Shown in pieces: positions 8,546-17,766 of a stretch of DNA of 64,000 nt. The DNA comes from an uncultured Clostridia bacterium (GTDB taxonomy: Bacteria > Bacillota > Clostridia > Oscillospirales > Oscillospiraceae), in contig CANSAE010000002.1 in the NCBI GenBank assembly GCA_947644595.1, positions 1-64,000 of the forward strand, given 5' to 3'. The stretch's first letter is position 1. Each line of letters begins with the position of its first letter. Below the pieces are notes generated by a model, which was given only the letters and a program-made list of their open reading frames with translations, did no database searches and was not told the DNA's origin. The translations under genes were made by a program, and so were the position numbers.

Positions 8546-9421
8546 ATGGAAAAAAGCAACCAGCAAAAAGGCGCGCTGTGTATTTTGTGTGCAGCGCTGT
8601 GCTTTGCGTGTATGTCCGCGTGTGTGCGGCTGGTGGGAGACCTGCCCACCTTTGAAAAAGCCTTTTTCCGTAATTTCGTGGCGGCTTTGGCAGCGGGCTT
8701 TATCGTCCGACGGCAGAAGCTGCCCCTGACTGTGGCGAAAGAAAGCCGGGTATTTGTTCTGCTGCGCTGCATCTTTGGCACCTGCGGGCTGCTGTTCAAT
8801 TTCTACGCCATCGACCACTTGAATCTGGCGGACGCAAATATGCTCAACAAGCTATCGCCCTTTTTCGCCATCATCTTTTCCTATTTTCTGCTGAAAGAGA
8901 AAGTCCGGTTCGTGCAGGTACTGGCGGTCATCGGCGCGTTTTGCGGTGCGCTGCTCATCATCAAGCCCGGCAACGGATTGCAGGTCTTTCCCGCGGTGGT
9001 GGGCTTTTTGGGCGGCTTAGGTGCCGGCGCGGCCTATACCTGTGTGCGCAAAGCCACCATGGGCGGGGTGCCGAGCCCGGTGATCGTGCTGTATTTTTCC
9101 CTGTTTTCCTGTGTGATGTGCGTGCCGCTCATCGTCACAAACTTCGTTTTGCCCACGGCGAGGCAGTTTTTGTTCCTGTTGCTGTGCGGCACGTTCAGTG
9201 CCGGCGGGCAGTTCGCCATCACGGCGGCCTATTCCTTTGCTCCGGCGAAGGAAATTTCCGTCTACGACTATTCCCAAGTTGTTTTCAGCGCCATCATTGG
9301 CTTTTTCCTGTTCGGACAGGTGCCGGATGCCTTCAGCATTTGGGGTTATGTGCTCATCATTGCCATGGCGGTACTGAATTTTGTGTACCACAACAAATTT
9401 GAGCCCAGGGAGAACACTTGA
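8546..9421 (+). CDS. DMT-superfamily EamA transporter
   Basis: A 291-residue membrane protein with about ten hydrophobic segments arranged as two similar halves, the standard EamA layout. The repeat halves are visible as LADANMLNKLSPFFAIIFSY and EISVYDYSQVVFSAIIGFF, each followed by a short positively charged turn and another helix. Family members export metabolites or amino acids; no substrate can be assigned. A GTG codon nine bases upstream lies inside the GGGGGTG ribosome binding site, so the ATG is preferred. The gene is divergent from copA and ends at a shared convergent terminator. Confidence 0.85.
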   Translation: MEKSNQQKGALCILCAALCFACMSACVRLVGDLPTFEKAFFRNFVAALAAGFIVRRQKLPLTVAKESRVFVLLRCIFGTCGLLFNFYAIDHLNLADANMLNKLSPFFAIIFSYFLLKEKVRFVQVLAVIGAFCGALLIIKPGNGLQVFPAVVGFLGGLGAGAAYTCVRKATMGGVPSPVIVLYFSLFSCVMCVPLIVTNFVLPTARQFLFLLLCGTFSAGGQFAITAAYSFAPAKEISVYDYSQVVFSAIIGFFLFGQVPDAFSIWGYVLIIAMAVLNFVYHNKFEPRENT

Positions 9422-9463
9422 ATCGTCATTCATATATAAGCATAATTTCTGACATTTGTCAAG

Positions 9464-9493
9464 AACGGGGAGGAAATTTTTTCCTCCCCGTTT
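9464..9493. terminator. Bidirectional terminator between DMT exporter and Sel1 gene
   Basis: AACGGGGAGGAAA pairs with TTTCCTCCCCGTTT around a T-rich loop, between two convergent genes. Confidence 0.85.
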
Positions 9494-9505
9494 CCCATAT
9501 TATCC

Positions 9506-12406
9506 TTATTTTCCCAGATCTTTTAGCTTTTCCCTTGCTTCCCGATGTCCGCCCTCGGCGGCTTTTTCATACCAAGAGAGAGCCTTTTTCCTGTTCCGCT
9601 GGAACAGGCCGCCGCTGTTATAATACTCGCCCAGGGCGAACATGGACTCGGTGTAGCCGTTTTCCGCGGCCCGGGTGAACAGTTCCAGGGCCTTGGCGGC
9701 ATCTTTTTTCACGCCCTGACCATCCCGGTAGCACTCCGCCAGCAGATGCAGGGCCCGGTCGTAGTCCTGTTCGGCGGCTGCCGTGAACCACCGGACGGCT
9801 TCCCCGGGGTCCACCTTGGTGCCGATGCCTTCCATATAACAATAGCCCAGGTTGCATTGGGCGGTGACGTTGCCCCGTTCCGCGGCCATGCGGTAATAAT
9901 ACACGGCTTTTTCCTTGCTTTCCAGCAGGTCCAGCTCACCCATCTCATAGCTGTAGCCCAACAGACACAGTGCCGGCGGGAATTCCGCGTCTGCCGAACG
10001 CTTCAGATGGTCCAGGGCCTTGGTGTTGTCTTTTTCGCCGAAGTCGCCGTCCCGCCAGCCGATGCACAGCAGATACAGGGCTCGGGGATGGTTTTGCTCC
10101 GCGGCCTGTTCCAGCCAGCGCCTGGCCTCTGCGCCGCTTTTCTCCACGCCGATACCGTGGAGATAGAAATAGCCCAGATTGCACATAGCGGGGGCATAAT
10201 CCCGTTTCCCGGCTTTGCGGTACCATTCCGCGGCCTCCTGCTTATCGGTGGGGACACCCCGGCCCAGCTCATAGCACAAGCCCAGGTCATTCATGGCGGG
10301 CGGGTAGTCCAGCTCCGCGGCCCGGCGGTAGTATTCGGCAGCTTTCCCGTCGTCCCGGGGCATGCCGTCGCCGTTTTGGCAGCAATCGCCCAGCAGGTCC
10401 AGTGCTCTGGGCAGCTCCTGCGCCGCAGCCTGCTCCAGCCAATATACGGCTTGCTTTACGTCCCGCTGTACGCCGATGCCCTGCAGATAGCAGTAGCCCA
10501 AATTGCACTGGGCGTAAACATGGCCCAGTCGTGCGGCTTTCTCGTACCATACCGTGGCCTCCAGTTGATCCATTTCTACGCCCTGGCCCATTTCATAGCA
10601 CAGCCCCAGGTCCGTCTGGGCCGGGGGATAGTCCTGTTCCGCGGCCCGGCGGTAGCACTCCACGGCCTTTTTCTCGTCCCGGGTGATGCCCTCGCCGTTT
10701 TGGTAGCAGTCGCCCAACAGGCTCAGCGCCCGGGGCAGGTCCTGCTCCGCGGCTTTCTGGAACCAGTATACCGCCTTTTCCAGGTCCACATCCACACCGA
10801 TGCCCCGGTAGTAGCAGAAGCCCAGATTGCACTGGGCATAGGGGTGGCCGTTCTGCGCGGCCTTTTCGTACCACACCGTGGCCTCGTGTTTGTCCATTTC
10901 CACGCCCCGGCCCAGTTCGTAGCACAGCCCCAGGTCCGTCTGAGAGGGGGCGTAATCCTGTTCCGCGGCCCGGCGGTAGCACTCCGCGGCCTTCACGTCG
11001 TCCTGGGGGATGCCATCGCCGTTTTGGAGGCAGTCGCCCAGCAGACCCAGGGCCCGAGACAGGTCCTGCTCCGCCGCCTTCCGGAACCACTCCACCGCCT
11101 TTTCCGGGTCCGCTTCCACGCCGATGCCCCTGAGATAGCAGAAGCCCAGGTTGCATTGGCCGTAGGGATAGCCCGCCTGGCCGGATTTTTCATACCATAT
11201 GGTAGCTTCCGTCAAATTCTGCTCCACACCCATGCCCAGTTCGTAGCACAGGCCCAAACTGCACATAGCCGGAGGATAGTCCTGCTCCGCCGCCTGACGC
11301 AGAAGCTCCGCCGCCCGTTTTTGGTCCTTGGGTACGCCGATGCCCTCCTGAAGATTGATGCCCAGGATATACAGCGCCCGGGAAAAACCCTGTTCCGCGG
11401 CCTTTTGCAGCCATACCGTTGCCTGCTCCGGGCTTTCCTCCACGCCGGAACCGTTGAGATAGCACACTGCCAGATCGGTTTGTGCCGGTGCGTAGCCCGC
11501 CTCGGCAGACTTGCGGTACAAGTCAATGGCCCGGGGCATATCCTCAGGCGTGCCCCGGCCGTTTTCACAGCATTCACCCAAAATGCACTGGGCCCGGGGC
11601 CAATCCTGCGCCGCGGAACACTCGAACCATTCCACCGCTTTTTCCAGATTCAATTCCACGCCGATGCCGTTCAAATAGCATACGGCCAGATTGCACATGG
11701 CGGGGGCATAGCCCTGCTGGGCGGCGGTGAGATACAGCTCTGCGGCGTGGCGTTTGTCCTCCTCCACGCCGTCGCCGCCCTCATAGCATTCGCCCAGAAT
11801 ACATTGAGCCCGGGCCCAATCCTGGTCTGCGGCCAATTCCAGCCAGTGCACCGCCTGGTCGATATCCCGTTCCACGCCGATGGCACTGAGGTAGCACACG
11901 GCCAGATTGCATTGAGCGGGGGCATAGCCTGTCTGGGCCGCCTGGAAATACCAGTCCGCCGCCACGGGAGGGTCCTTGGGTACCCCCAGGCCGTGCTCAT
12001 AACACAGGCCCAGACTCACCATAGCCTCAGGAAAATCCATGTCCGCGGCTTCCCGGTAGAGCTCCGCGGCCCGGACTTCGTCCTTTTCTACGCCGAAGCC
12101 GAGCTGATAACACCTGCCCAGTGCGTCTACGGCCCGGGGATCACTTTCGTCGGCGCCCATGGAGAACCAGTAAAATGCCTTTTTCTCGTCTTTTTCCACG
12201 CCTTCCCCGTCTGCATAGCGGGTGGCCAGGTCGTAATATGCCGAAGAATCACCGTTCTCAGCGTTTTCCAGCAGGGTCTGGAAGCTCTCCCGGTCCCGCT
12301 GTACCCCTTCTACGGCTTTCATAATGGCGTGCGTATCCACAAATACGATATTCTGGTCCCTGGCCTCGTCTTCCGGTAGATTCAAATGCTCCTGATCCAT
12401 TGCCAT
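9506..12406 (-). CDS. Giant Sel1-like repeat (SLR) protein
   Basis: 966 residues made almost entirely of about 25 Sel1/TPR-like repeats of 36 residues, starting near residue 55. Each unit has the pattern A..LG.CY..G.GV..D..KA..W...AA. No signal peptide or membrane segment is seen, so it is probably a cytosolic protein-binding scaffold. The central part shows a higher-order 108-residue period made of three distinct Sel1 units (CNLGFCY..GIGV, LLGDC.QNGDG, TDLGLCYELGRGV). Recent tandem duplication of a three-repeat block is the likely cause. The start follows AGGAGG. A second, short Sel1 array fused to dUTPase lies at 33408-34535. The partner is unknown. Confidence 0.9.
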   Translation of the reverse strand: MAMDQEHLNLPEDEARDQNIVFVDTHAIMKAVEGVQRDRESFQTLLENAENGDSSAYYDLATRYADGEGVEKDEKKAFYWFSMGADESDPRAVDALGRCYQLGFGVEKDEVRAAELYREAADMDFPEAMVSLGLCYEHGLGVPKDPPVAADWYFQAAQTGYAPAQCNLAVCYLSAIGVERDIDQAVHWLELAADQDWARAQCILGECYEGGDGVEEDKRHAAELYLTAAQQGYAPAMCNLAVCYLNGIGVELNLEKAVEWFECSAAQDWPRAQCILGECCENGRGTPEDMPRAIDLYRKSAEAGYAPAQTDLAVCYLNGSGVEESPEQATVWLQKAAEQGFSRALYILGINLQEGIGVPKDQKRAAELLRQAAEQDYPPAMCSLGLCYELGMGVEQNLTEATIWYEKSGQAGYPYGQCNLGFCYLRGIGVEADPEKAVEWFRKAAEQDLSRALGLLGDCLQNGDGIPQDDVKAAECYRRAAEQDYAPSQTDLGLCYELGRGVEMDKHEATVWYEKAAQNGHPYAQCNLGFCYYRGIGVDVDLEKAVYWFQKAAEQDLPRALSLLGDCYQNGEGITRDEKKAVECYRRAAEQDYPPAQTDLGLCYEMGQGVEMDQLEATVWYEKAARLGHVYAQCNLGYCYLQGIGVQRDVKQAVYWLEQAAAQELPRALDLLGDCCQNGDGMPRDDGKAAEYYRRAAELDYPPAMNDLGLCYELGRGVPTDKQEAAEWYRKAGKRDYAPAMCNLGYFYLHGIGVEKSGAEARRWLEQAAEQNHPRALYLLCIGWRDGDFGEKDNTKALDHLKRSADAEFPPALCLLGYSYEMGELDLLESKEKAVYYYRMAAERGNVTAQCNLGYCYMEGIGTKVDPGEAVRWFTAAAEQDYDRALHLLAECYRDGQGVKKDAAKALELFTRAAENGYTESMFALGEYYNSGGLFQRNRKKALSWYEKAAEGGHREAREKLKDLGK

Positions 12407-12460
12407 TTCGTGCTTCCTCCTGTGTTGCGGGTATTACGGACATTTTCTTGTCCCAGCCTT

Positions 12461-12488
12461 CATATATATTCTATAAATCACATGTCAA
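12461..12488 (-). promoter_or_regulatory. Promoter of the Sel1 gene
   Basis: On the minus strand TTGACA, 16 bases, TATATG. It lies about 55 bases upstream of the start codon. Confidence 0.55.
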
Positions 12489-12607
12489 GGATATCACATG
12501 GTGCGATTGTATAACAAATTTCGCCCTTTGGCAAGAGATTGCCCCTGAATTCGCGCTGATAAGGGTGGTTTGATAAAAAAATATCCGCAATTTCCATGAA
12601 AAACTGT

Positions 12608-12635
12608 TTGATTTTCACAGCATCTGTGATACAAT
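12608..12635 (+). promoter_or_regulatory. Promoter of the ferredoxin gene
   Basis: TTGATT, 16 bases, TACAAT, about 70 bases before the ferredoxin ATG. It gives a leader of roughly 60 bases. Confidence 0.55.
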
Positions 12636-12706
12636 GTATTCTGATGAGATTTGTCGATATGCAAAAGGGACGGCAAATTTCGATACTTGTATGGAGGTAC
12701 ATAATT

Positions 12707-12874
12707 ATGGCTCACAAAATCAACAAAGACGAGTGCGTCGGCTGCGGTTCCTGCAAGGAAGCCTGCCCCATGGACGCGATCAAGGCCGATGGCGATAAGT
12801 TCGCCGTTGATGCTGATGTCTGCGTGGATTGCGGCGCTTGCGAGGGCGCTTGCCCCACCGGCGCGATCAAGTAA
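12707..12874 (+). CDS. 2x[4Fe-4S] clostridial-type ferredoxin
   Basis: A 55-residue ferredoxin with two full cluster motifs, [12 protein letters not shown] and [12 protein letters not shown], the classic clostridial fold. It carries low-potential electrons in the cytosol. Likely partners in this window are the pyruvate:ferredoxin oxidoreductase at 35.7 kb and possibly the activase system at 20.5-23.5 kb (inference). The frame is open for 111 bases upstream, but the ATG eight bases after GGAGGT gives the normal ferredoxin length. It is transcribed alone, followed by a hairpin. Confidence 0.95.
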   Translation: MAHKINKDECVGCGSCKEACPMDAIKADGDKFAVDADVCVDCGACEGACPTGAIK

Positions 12875-12889
12875 GATCGTTACGGGATA

Positions 12890-12925
12890 GAAAGCCCCGC
12901 ACCCGTTCCCGGGCGCAGGGCTTTC
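12890..12925 (+). terminator. Hairpin after ferredoxin
   Basis: GAAAGCCC pairs with GGGCTTTC around a GC-rich inner stem. The T tract is short, so termination strength is uncertain. Confidence 0.5.
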
Positions 12926-13125
12926 GTCCGCCCAAGTACCCCCAAAATACCGGCAAAACAGAGCCTACCCGTGCCATTGCCAAGGCGGGTTTTGCCGGAA
13001 AGCAGTGAATGGTAAATGTCTGTACTGGGCGGCGCGGCCTGTTTTGGAGTGCGGGAAGCGTCCCCGGCATTTTCCAGGCATATAACATATGCGCATCATT
13101 AAACCGAAGAAAGAGGTATTGTATC

Positions 13126-15141
13126 ATGGAGATGAAAGATTCCAAATTGTTCAGCCCCCTGAAGGTTGGAAAAACTACGCTGCAAAACCGCATCGGTCTG
13201 GCTCCCATGAGTATGGACTATGAGGCGGCAGACGGCACCGTCCCCAAAAGATTGGCCGACATTTTTGTACGCCGTGCAGAAGGCGGCTGTGGCTTCGTCG
13301 TGATCGACGCAGTCACCGTTGACCACAAGTACTGGTATATCGGCCGCACCACCGCGCTGGACAGCGACGATCTGGTCCCTCAGTTCGCAGCCTTCGCCAA
13401 GCGTGTGTCCGACACCGGCTCTACCTTGGTGCCCCAGATCGTGCACCCCGGCCCCGAGTCTATCTGCGGCTACCGCGGCATCGCCCCCCTGGGCCCCTCT
13501 ACCAACAAGAACGCTAACGGCCATGTGTCCCGTTCCATCTCCATCGATGAGATCCAGAACATCGTGAAGCAGTACGGCGCGGCGGCCCGCCGCGTGGAAG
13601 CCGCCGGCTGCGGCGGCATGGGCCTGCACACTGCCCATGCGTACATGCTGCCCGGTTCCTTCCTGTCCTCCCTGCGCAACAAGCGTATGGACGAGTACGG
13701 CGGAACGCTGGACAACCGCGCCCGCCTGATTCTGGAAGTCATCCGGGAGTGCCGCAAGAACCTGAGCCCGGACTTCCCCATTTTCCTGCGTGTGTCCGGC
13801 TCCGAGCGCGTGGAAGGCGGCAACACCCTGAACGATATGCTGTATCTGGCACCCAAATTCGAGGAAGCCGGCGTCAACCTGCTGGAGGTTTCCGGCGGCA
13901 CCCAGTACGAGCAGCTGGAGAGCATCCTGCCCAGCCACGGCAAGCAGATCGGCATGAATGTGTACGAGGCTTCCGAGATCAAAAAGGTCGTGAATATCCC
14001 CGTTTACGCTGTGGGTAAGATCAACGACGTGCGCTACGCCGCTTCCATCGTGGACCGCGGTTTGGTGGACGGCGTATCCATGGGCCGTCCCCTGCTGGCC
14101 GATCCCGACCTGCCCAACAAGGCCAAGGCCGGCCTGCTGGACGATATCGTCCCCTGCGGCTCCTGCGACGGCTCCTGCGTCACCCGCAGCGCCGCTGTTC
14201 CCCAGTGCAGATGCCACATCAACCCCCTGGTTGGTAAGGAATACGACTACCCCGAAATCGACAAGCCCGCTGCCAAGAGCAAGAAGGTGCTGGTCATCGG
14301 CGCCGGCCCCGGCGGCATGTACACCGCGATGACCGCCGCCCGCCGCGGCCACAAGGTCACCGTCTGGGAAAAGGACGGCATCATCGGCGGCCAGCTGAAC
14401 CTGGCGGTCCGCTCTCCCGGCAAGCAGGAGATGTGCAAGTGGCTGATGTATCTGAACAACCAGTGCAAGAAGCTGGGCGTGAACATCGAGTTCAACAAGG
14501 AAGCTACGGTTGCCGACGTGAAGGCTTTCGCGCCCGACGCTGTCATTTGCGCCACCGGCGCCAAGCCGCTGGTTCCCCCCATCAAGGGTACCAACGAGTA
14601 CCCCGTGCTCACTGCTCACGACTTCCTGCGGGGCGATCTGGTCATCAACTCCGGTAAGGTCTGCATCCTGGGCGGCGGCGAAGTTGCCTGCGAGACTGCT
14701 GAGACCATCCTGATGGACGCCCGTCCCAACCTGATGATGGCCACCCCCGGACAGAAGGAGACTTCCATCGGCGATATCGACGTGACCATCATTGAGATGG
14801 CGCCGAAAGTGCTCAACGGCGTGTGCATCCCCAACCGCGCTCCCCTGATGCGCGCTCTGGACCACACCAATGTTCACATCAATGTGAACACCAAGGTCCT
14901 GGAAGTGACCGACCATTCCGTAAAGGTACAGCGCAAGAACGCTGCCGGCGAGTGGGATCAGGAAGAGTGGCTGGAAGGCTTCGATTACGTTCTGTTCGGC
15001 CTGGGCGCCCGGAACTACGATCCGCTGTCCGCTGAGCTGAAGGAATTCGTTCCTGAAGTGTATGTCATCGGTGACGCCATCAAGGCCCGTCAGTCCTCTG
15101 ACGCCATGCACGAAGGCTTTGAGATCGCTTACAACCTGTAA
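13126..15141 (+). CDS. Old-yellow-enzyme family NADH:flavin oxidoreductase (2,4-dienoyl-CoA reductase-like)
   Basis: A 671-residue three-domain flavoenzyme of the family that includes 2,4-dienoyl-CoA reductase, enoate reductase and BaiCD/BaiH. Residues 1-335 form the FMN TIM barrel (RIGLAPMSMDY; DEYGGTLDNR). The [4Fe-4S] ligands are C344, C347, C351 and C363. An FAD site follows (VLVIGAGPGGMYTA), then a nucleotide site (CILGGGEVACETA). Such enzymes pass electrons from NAD(P)H through FAD, FeS and FMN to a conjugated double bond. The start ATG follows AGAGGT; the frame is open further upstream, but the extra residues have no family counterpart. It stands alone with a strong terminator, so the substrate cannot be inferred from context. 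Confidence 0.88.
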   Translation: MEMKDSKLFSPLKVGKTTLQNRIGLAPMSMDYEAADGTVPKRLADIFVRRAEGGCGFVVIDAVTVDHKYWYIGRTTALDSDDLVPQFAAFAKRVSDTGSTLVPQIVHPGPESICGYRGIAPLGPSTNKNANGHVSRSISIDEIQNIVKQYGAAARRVEAAGCGGMGLHTAHAYMLPGSFLSSLRNKRMDEYGGTLDNRARLILEVIRECRKNLSPDFPIFLRVSGSERVEGGNTLNDMLYLAPKFEEAGVNLLEVSGGTQYEQLESILPSHGKQIGMNVYEASEIKKVVNIPVYAVGKINDVRYAASIVDRGLVDGVSMGRPLLADPDLPNKAKAGLLDDIVPCGSCDGSCVTRSAAVPQCRCHINPLVGKEYDYPEIDKPAAKSKKVLVIGAGPGGMYTAMTAARRGHKVTVWEKDGIIGGQLNLAVRSPGKQEMCKWLMYLNNQCKKLGVNIEFNKEATVADVKAFAPDAVICATGAKPLVPPIKGTNEYPVLTAHDFLRGDLVINSGKVCILGGGEVACETAETILMDARPNLMMATPGQKETSIGDIDVTIIEMAPKVLNGVCIPNRAPLMRALDHTNVHINVNTKVLEVTDHSVKVQRKNAAGEWDQEEWLEGFDYVLFGLGARNYDPLSAELKEFVPEVYVIGDAIKARQSSDAMHEGFEIAYNL

Positions 15142-15156
15142 AAATACTGAAAATAA

Positions 15157-15189
15157 AAGGTCCCCCGGTTTTACCGGGGGACCTTTTTT
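15157..15189 (+). terminator. Terminator of the flavoenzyme gene
   Basis: AAGGTCCCCCGG pairs with CCGGGGGACCTT and is followed by a T run. Confidence 0.92.
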
Positions 15190-15266
15190 CATTTCAGGGG
15201 ATGCGCCGCACTCTGCGCCGGGGCATTCCCCCGACTAAGACGTGCAAAAAATCTTAAAAAAGAAGC

Positions 15267-15294
15267 AAGCCCTCCCCCCATAGGGGGGAAGGCT
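15267..15294. repeat. Short palindromic repeat (CCTCCCCC family), short form
   Basis: AAGCCCTCCCCCC-ATA-GGGGGGAAGGCT. It matches the short copy at 19170-19195 and the two ends of the 130-bp copy at 40571-40700. It may also act as a terminator for the XRE gene at 15322. Confidence 0.65.
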
Positions 15295-15321
15295 GAAAAA
15301 CGGACGGGTTTGGAATCCGCC

Positions 15322-15546
15322 CTACGTCTCCTCCTCCGGGTCGGGGATATATTCCGCGATATCCTCCAGCCGGCAATTCAGAATTTTGCAAAGATTGCTT
15401 AATGTGTACGTCGTAACAGATTGATTCTCCCGCAGACGCTGGATTTGACTGTTGCTGACACCATATGTTCTGTTCAGCTTATATTTTGAGATGTTTCGTT
15501 CTTTCATAACAGCCCATAATTTATCAAACCTAATGATACGAAACAC
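15322..15546 (-). CDS. Small XRE/Cro-CI family regulator
   Basis: A 74-residue protein that is little more than a helix-turn-helix domain: LWAVMKERNISKYKLNRTYG, then VSNSQIQRLRENQSV and TLSNLCKILNCRLEDIAEY. This is the layout of small Cro/CI-type repressors common in Clostridia. The chosen start is a GTG after a G-rich ribosome binding site; an internal ATG at codon 14 would remove part of the first helix. It is divergent from an 87-residue protein and shares an AT-rich control region with long inverted repeats, so autorepression is likely (inference). Confidence 0.85.
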   Translation of the reverse strand: MFRIIRFDKLWAVMKERNISKYKLNRTYGVSNSQIQRLRENQSVTTYTLSNLCKILNCRLEDIAEYIPDPEEET

Positions 15547-15558
15547 CCCCCAACTCAG

Positions 15559-15632
15559 TATAGTCTAAAATTAAGATATAATTCATATATTGACAAGATT
15601 CTAAATATAGAGTACTCTATATTTAGACTATA
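15559..15632. promoter_or_regulatory. Divergent control region with a 28-bp perfect palindrome
   Basis: A perfect 28-bp palindrome spans 15600-15627, centred on GAGTACTC. The 11-mer TATAGTCTAAA at 15559-15569 recurs inverted as TTTAGACTATA at 15622-15632. A -35-like TTGACA at 15590-15595 has TACTCT 17 bases downstream, inside the palindrome. Binding there would block transcription of the plus-strand gene. The XRE protein encoded next door is the obvious candidate binder (inference). Confidence 0.75.
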
Positions 15633-15648
15633 TTGAGAGGTGAGTATC

Positions 15649-15912
15649 ATGGGGCAGTGCTCGGAGGAAAAGAGAGAATCGCAGGTATGGGAACTGCGGA
15701 AAATGTTTGACCCCTGGCAAACGGCGCTGGGGAAAGCCTATCTGCATTTGTTCAATCAAATCAGCGACGCCATGACCATGATGGAACAAAAAAACTTCAT
15801 TGTCGTAGAAGGAATGCTCTTGAATGCGCAGCGCAGAGCAGAAGAGATTCTGCTGGATTATAATCACCCTTTGGATTTTTACGTAGAAGAAGCAAAAGGG
15901 CGGGTCAAATGA
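15649..15912 (+). CDS. Small protein of unknown function divergent from XRE regulator
   Basis: 87 residues, charged and mostly helical, without signal peptide, cysteine pairs or membrane segment. The central part (LHLFNQISDAMTMMEQKNF) and the C-terminal part (AQRRAEEILLDYNHPLDFY) look like two amphipathic helices. I do not recognise a family. A GTG nine bases upstream overlaps the ribosome binding site AGAGGTGAG, so the ATG is chosen. A terminator overlaps the stop codon. The arrangement (XRE repressor, shared palindromic operator, small protein) fits a small regulated module, possibly toxin-antitoxin-like, but nothing in the protein proves that. Confidence 0.65.
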   Translation: MGQCSEEKRESQVWELRKMFDPWQTALGKAYLHLFNQISDAMTMMEQKNFIVVEGMLLNAQRRAEEILLDYNHPLDFYVEEAKGRVK

Positions 15913-15929
15913 CCCGCCCGATTTTTTTG
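15898..15929 (+). terminator. Terminator overlapping the stop codon of the 87-residue gene
   Basis: GGGCGGGTCA-AA-TGACCCGCCC followed by seven T residues. The stop codon lies inside the stem-loop. Confidence 0.9.
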
Positions 15930-16005
15930 TTGCACGCTCTCTGACGATTTGCTGCATCGTTTCGTGCAGCAAAGGGGCCGTTTCCGCCTATGGGTAGAAG
16001 GGGAG

Positions 16006-17766
16006 TTACGTCCGGGGCTGCTCCACCTTGTCCCCGGCGAACTTCATCATGGCCGTGAGGGCAAAGGGGCAGTCGTAGCTTCTCGCCGCGCCGGACAGAA
16101 AGGCCATCTGCCGACGGGCGCGCTCGGCCAGCACGGGGTCCGGGTCCTCCTTTTGCAGCTTCAGCAGCACATACAGGGCCATGGCGTTGCCGGAGGGGTA
16201 GGCCCCGTCCCAGACCTCCTTGGGCCGCACGGGCAGATGCCTGTCCTCGTCGGTGCAGAAGTAGTACCCGCCCTGCTCCGGGTCGGCGAACAGCTCCTCC
16301 ACGGTGTCCATCACGTCCCGGGCGGCCCGGGCGTATTCCGGACCGCAGCCGGAATCGGCCAGCTCCGTGAGAGCCCAGGCGTAGTACACATAGTCCTCCA
16401 GACAGCCGGCGAAGCGGGCCTCTCCGGACCGCCAGCGCAGCAGCAGCCGGCCCCGGCGGGTGAGAGCGTCCCGGAGGAATTCCTCGGCGCTCATGGCGGC
16501 GTTGAGATACTTTTCCTTGCCGAACACCCGGCCGGCCTTGGCCAGGGCGGCGATCATCATACCGTTCCAGGCGGTGAGGATCTTCTCGTCCCGGGACAGG
16601 CGGGAGCGTTCCAGCCGGAAGCGGTAGATGTCCGCCCGGAGGTCGCTCATCAACTCGCTGTCCTCCTGGGGACTGTCCTCGCCGATGAGGTTGGGGATGT
16701 TCCGCCCCTCGAAATTCCCCGAGGGCGTGATGCGGTAGTGCAGGCAGAATACCTGGGCATCGTTTTTCCCCAAGACGCTCTCCACCTCGTCGGGAGTGAG
16801 GGCGTAGTATTTGCCCTCCTCGCCGTCACTGTCGGCGTTCTGGCTGGAGAAAAAGCCGCCGGTGGGGCTGCCCAGCTCCCGGATGACGTAATCCGCGGTG
16901 CGCTCCGCGGCGATGCGGTACAGGGCATTGCCCGTACGGGCGTAAGCCTCAGCATAGGTGTAGACCAGCAGAGCGTTGTCGTAGAGCATTTTTTCAAAGT
17001 GGGGCACCTGCCAGCGGGCATCGGTGGAATACCGGCAAAAGCCGCCGCCGATGTGGTCGAAGATGCCGCCCCGATACATGCAGGTGAGGGTGTGCTCCGC
17101 CATGTGCAGGGCCAGAGGATCCCCGGTGTAGCGGTGGTATTCCAGCAAAAACAGCAGATTCTGGGGTGAGGGGAACTTGGGCGCGCTGCCGAAGCCGCCG
17201 AATTCCCGGTCAAACTGACTGCTCAGGCGCTGATACTGGTTTTCCCACAGCCGCGCCGCGGGCCGGTCGGGGTGGATGCTGTGGGCCAGCCGTTCCATGC
17301 GGTCGGTGACGATGCTGGCGGTCTTTTCGTAGGAGGCCTTGTCCCGGTGCCAGCCCATGGCCACGTTGGCCAGTAGGGAGGACATACGGTCCCGGGGGAG
17401 ATAGGTAAAGGCGAAAAAAGGCCGACCGTCGGAAGTGGCCAGGATATTCAGCGGCCATCCACCCCGCCCGGTGAGAAGCTGGCAGGCGTTCATATACACT
17501 GCGTCCACCGCCGGGTGCTCCTCCTTGTCCACCTTCACGCAGATGAAAAATCGGTTGGCCACTGCGGCGAAGTCGGCGTTTTCAAAGGATTCCTCGGCGA
17601 TGACATGGCACCAGTGGCAGGCGGAATAGCCGATGCTGATGAGCATGGGCTTGTTCTCCCGCCGGGCGGTCTGAAAAGCCTCGTCCCCCCAGGGATACCA
17701 GTTCACCGGATTGTCCTTGTGCATTTGCAGGTAAGGGGATTGTTCGTTGGAAAGTCGGTTATTCAA
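16006..17766 (-). CDS. Thioredoxin-domain protein, YyaL/spermatogenesis-associated protein 20 family (DUF255)
   Basis: A 586-residue cytosolic protein. Residues 1-160 are the DUF255 thioredoxin-like domain with C50-H-W-C53 and the family signature [18 protein letters not shown]. The rest is an alpha/alpha-toroid similar to glycoside hydrolase or epimerase barrels ([44 protein letters not shown]). The exact reaction of the family is not established. The start I prefer is TTG, eight bases after GGAGGA, because it places the [12 protein letters not shown] signature at the N-terminus. An upstream ATG would add nine atypical residues. The TTG lies inside the end of the FAD-Rieske gene (8-base overlap), so the two are translationally coupled. 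Confidence 0.85.
   Translation of the reverse strand: MNNRLSNEQSPYLQMHKDNPVNWYPWGDEAFQTARRENKPMLISIGYSACHWCHVIAEESFENADFAAVANRFFICVKVDKEEHPAVDAVYMNACQLLTGRGGWPLNILATSDGRPFFAFTYLPRDRMSSLLANVAMGWHRDKASYEKTASIVTDRMERLAHSIHPDRPAARLWENQYQRLSSQFDREFGGFGSAPKFPSPQNLLFLLEYHRYTGDPLALHMAEHTLTCMYRGGIFDHIGGGFCRYSTDARWQVPHFEKMLYDNALLVYTYAEAYARTGNALYRIAAERTADYVIRELGSPTGGFFSSQNADSDGEEGKYYALTPDEVESVLGKNDAQVFCLHYRITPSGNFEGRNIPNLIGEDSPQEDSELMSDLRADIYRFRLERSRLSRDEKILTAWNGMMIAALAKAGRVFGKEKYLNAAMSAEEFLRDALTRRGRLLLRWRSGEARFAGCLEDYVYYAWALTELADSGCGPEYARAARDVMDTVEELFADPEQGGYYFCTDEDRHLPVRPKEVWDGAYPSGNAMALYVLLKLQKEDPDPVLAERARRQMAFLSGAARSYDCPFALTAMMKFAGDKVEQPRT

Noticed and set aside
9545..12379. Open frame of 944 codons antisense to the Sel1 gene
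   Set aside because: It mirrors the Sel1 repeat periodicity in the wrong frame and has no ribosome binding site or recognisable domain.
9506..12406. Regular 108-bp and 324-bp periodicity that could suggest a CRISPR or satellite array
   Set aside because: The period equals the 36-residue Sel1 unit and its triplet in an uninterrupted reading frame; there are no identical repeats with unique spacers.
12875..13125. Riboswitch in the leader of the first flavoenzyme gene
   Set aside because: I could not match the leader to any known riboswitch class; it contains only the ferredoxin hairpin and unstructured sequence.
13099..15192. Open frame of almost 700 codons on the minus strand
   Set aside because: It lies antisense to the flavoenzyme, is rich in G, H, V and Q without domains, and comes from the strong third-position C/G bias of the real gene.
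15933..15980. TTTGCTGC/GCAGCAAA hairpin as a fourth copy of the four-hairpin element
   Set aside because: It resembles H4 on the minus strand and has AAACGG nearby, but H1-H3 are missing, so it could be a fragment or chance.
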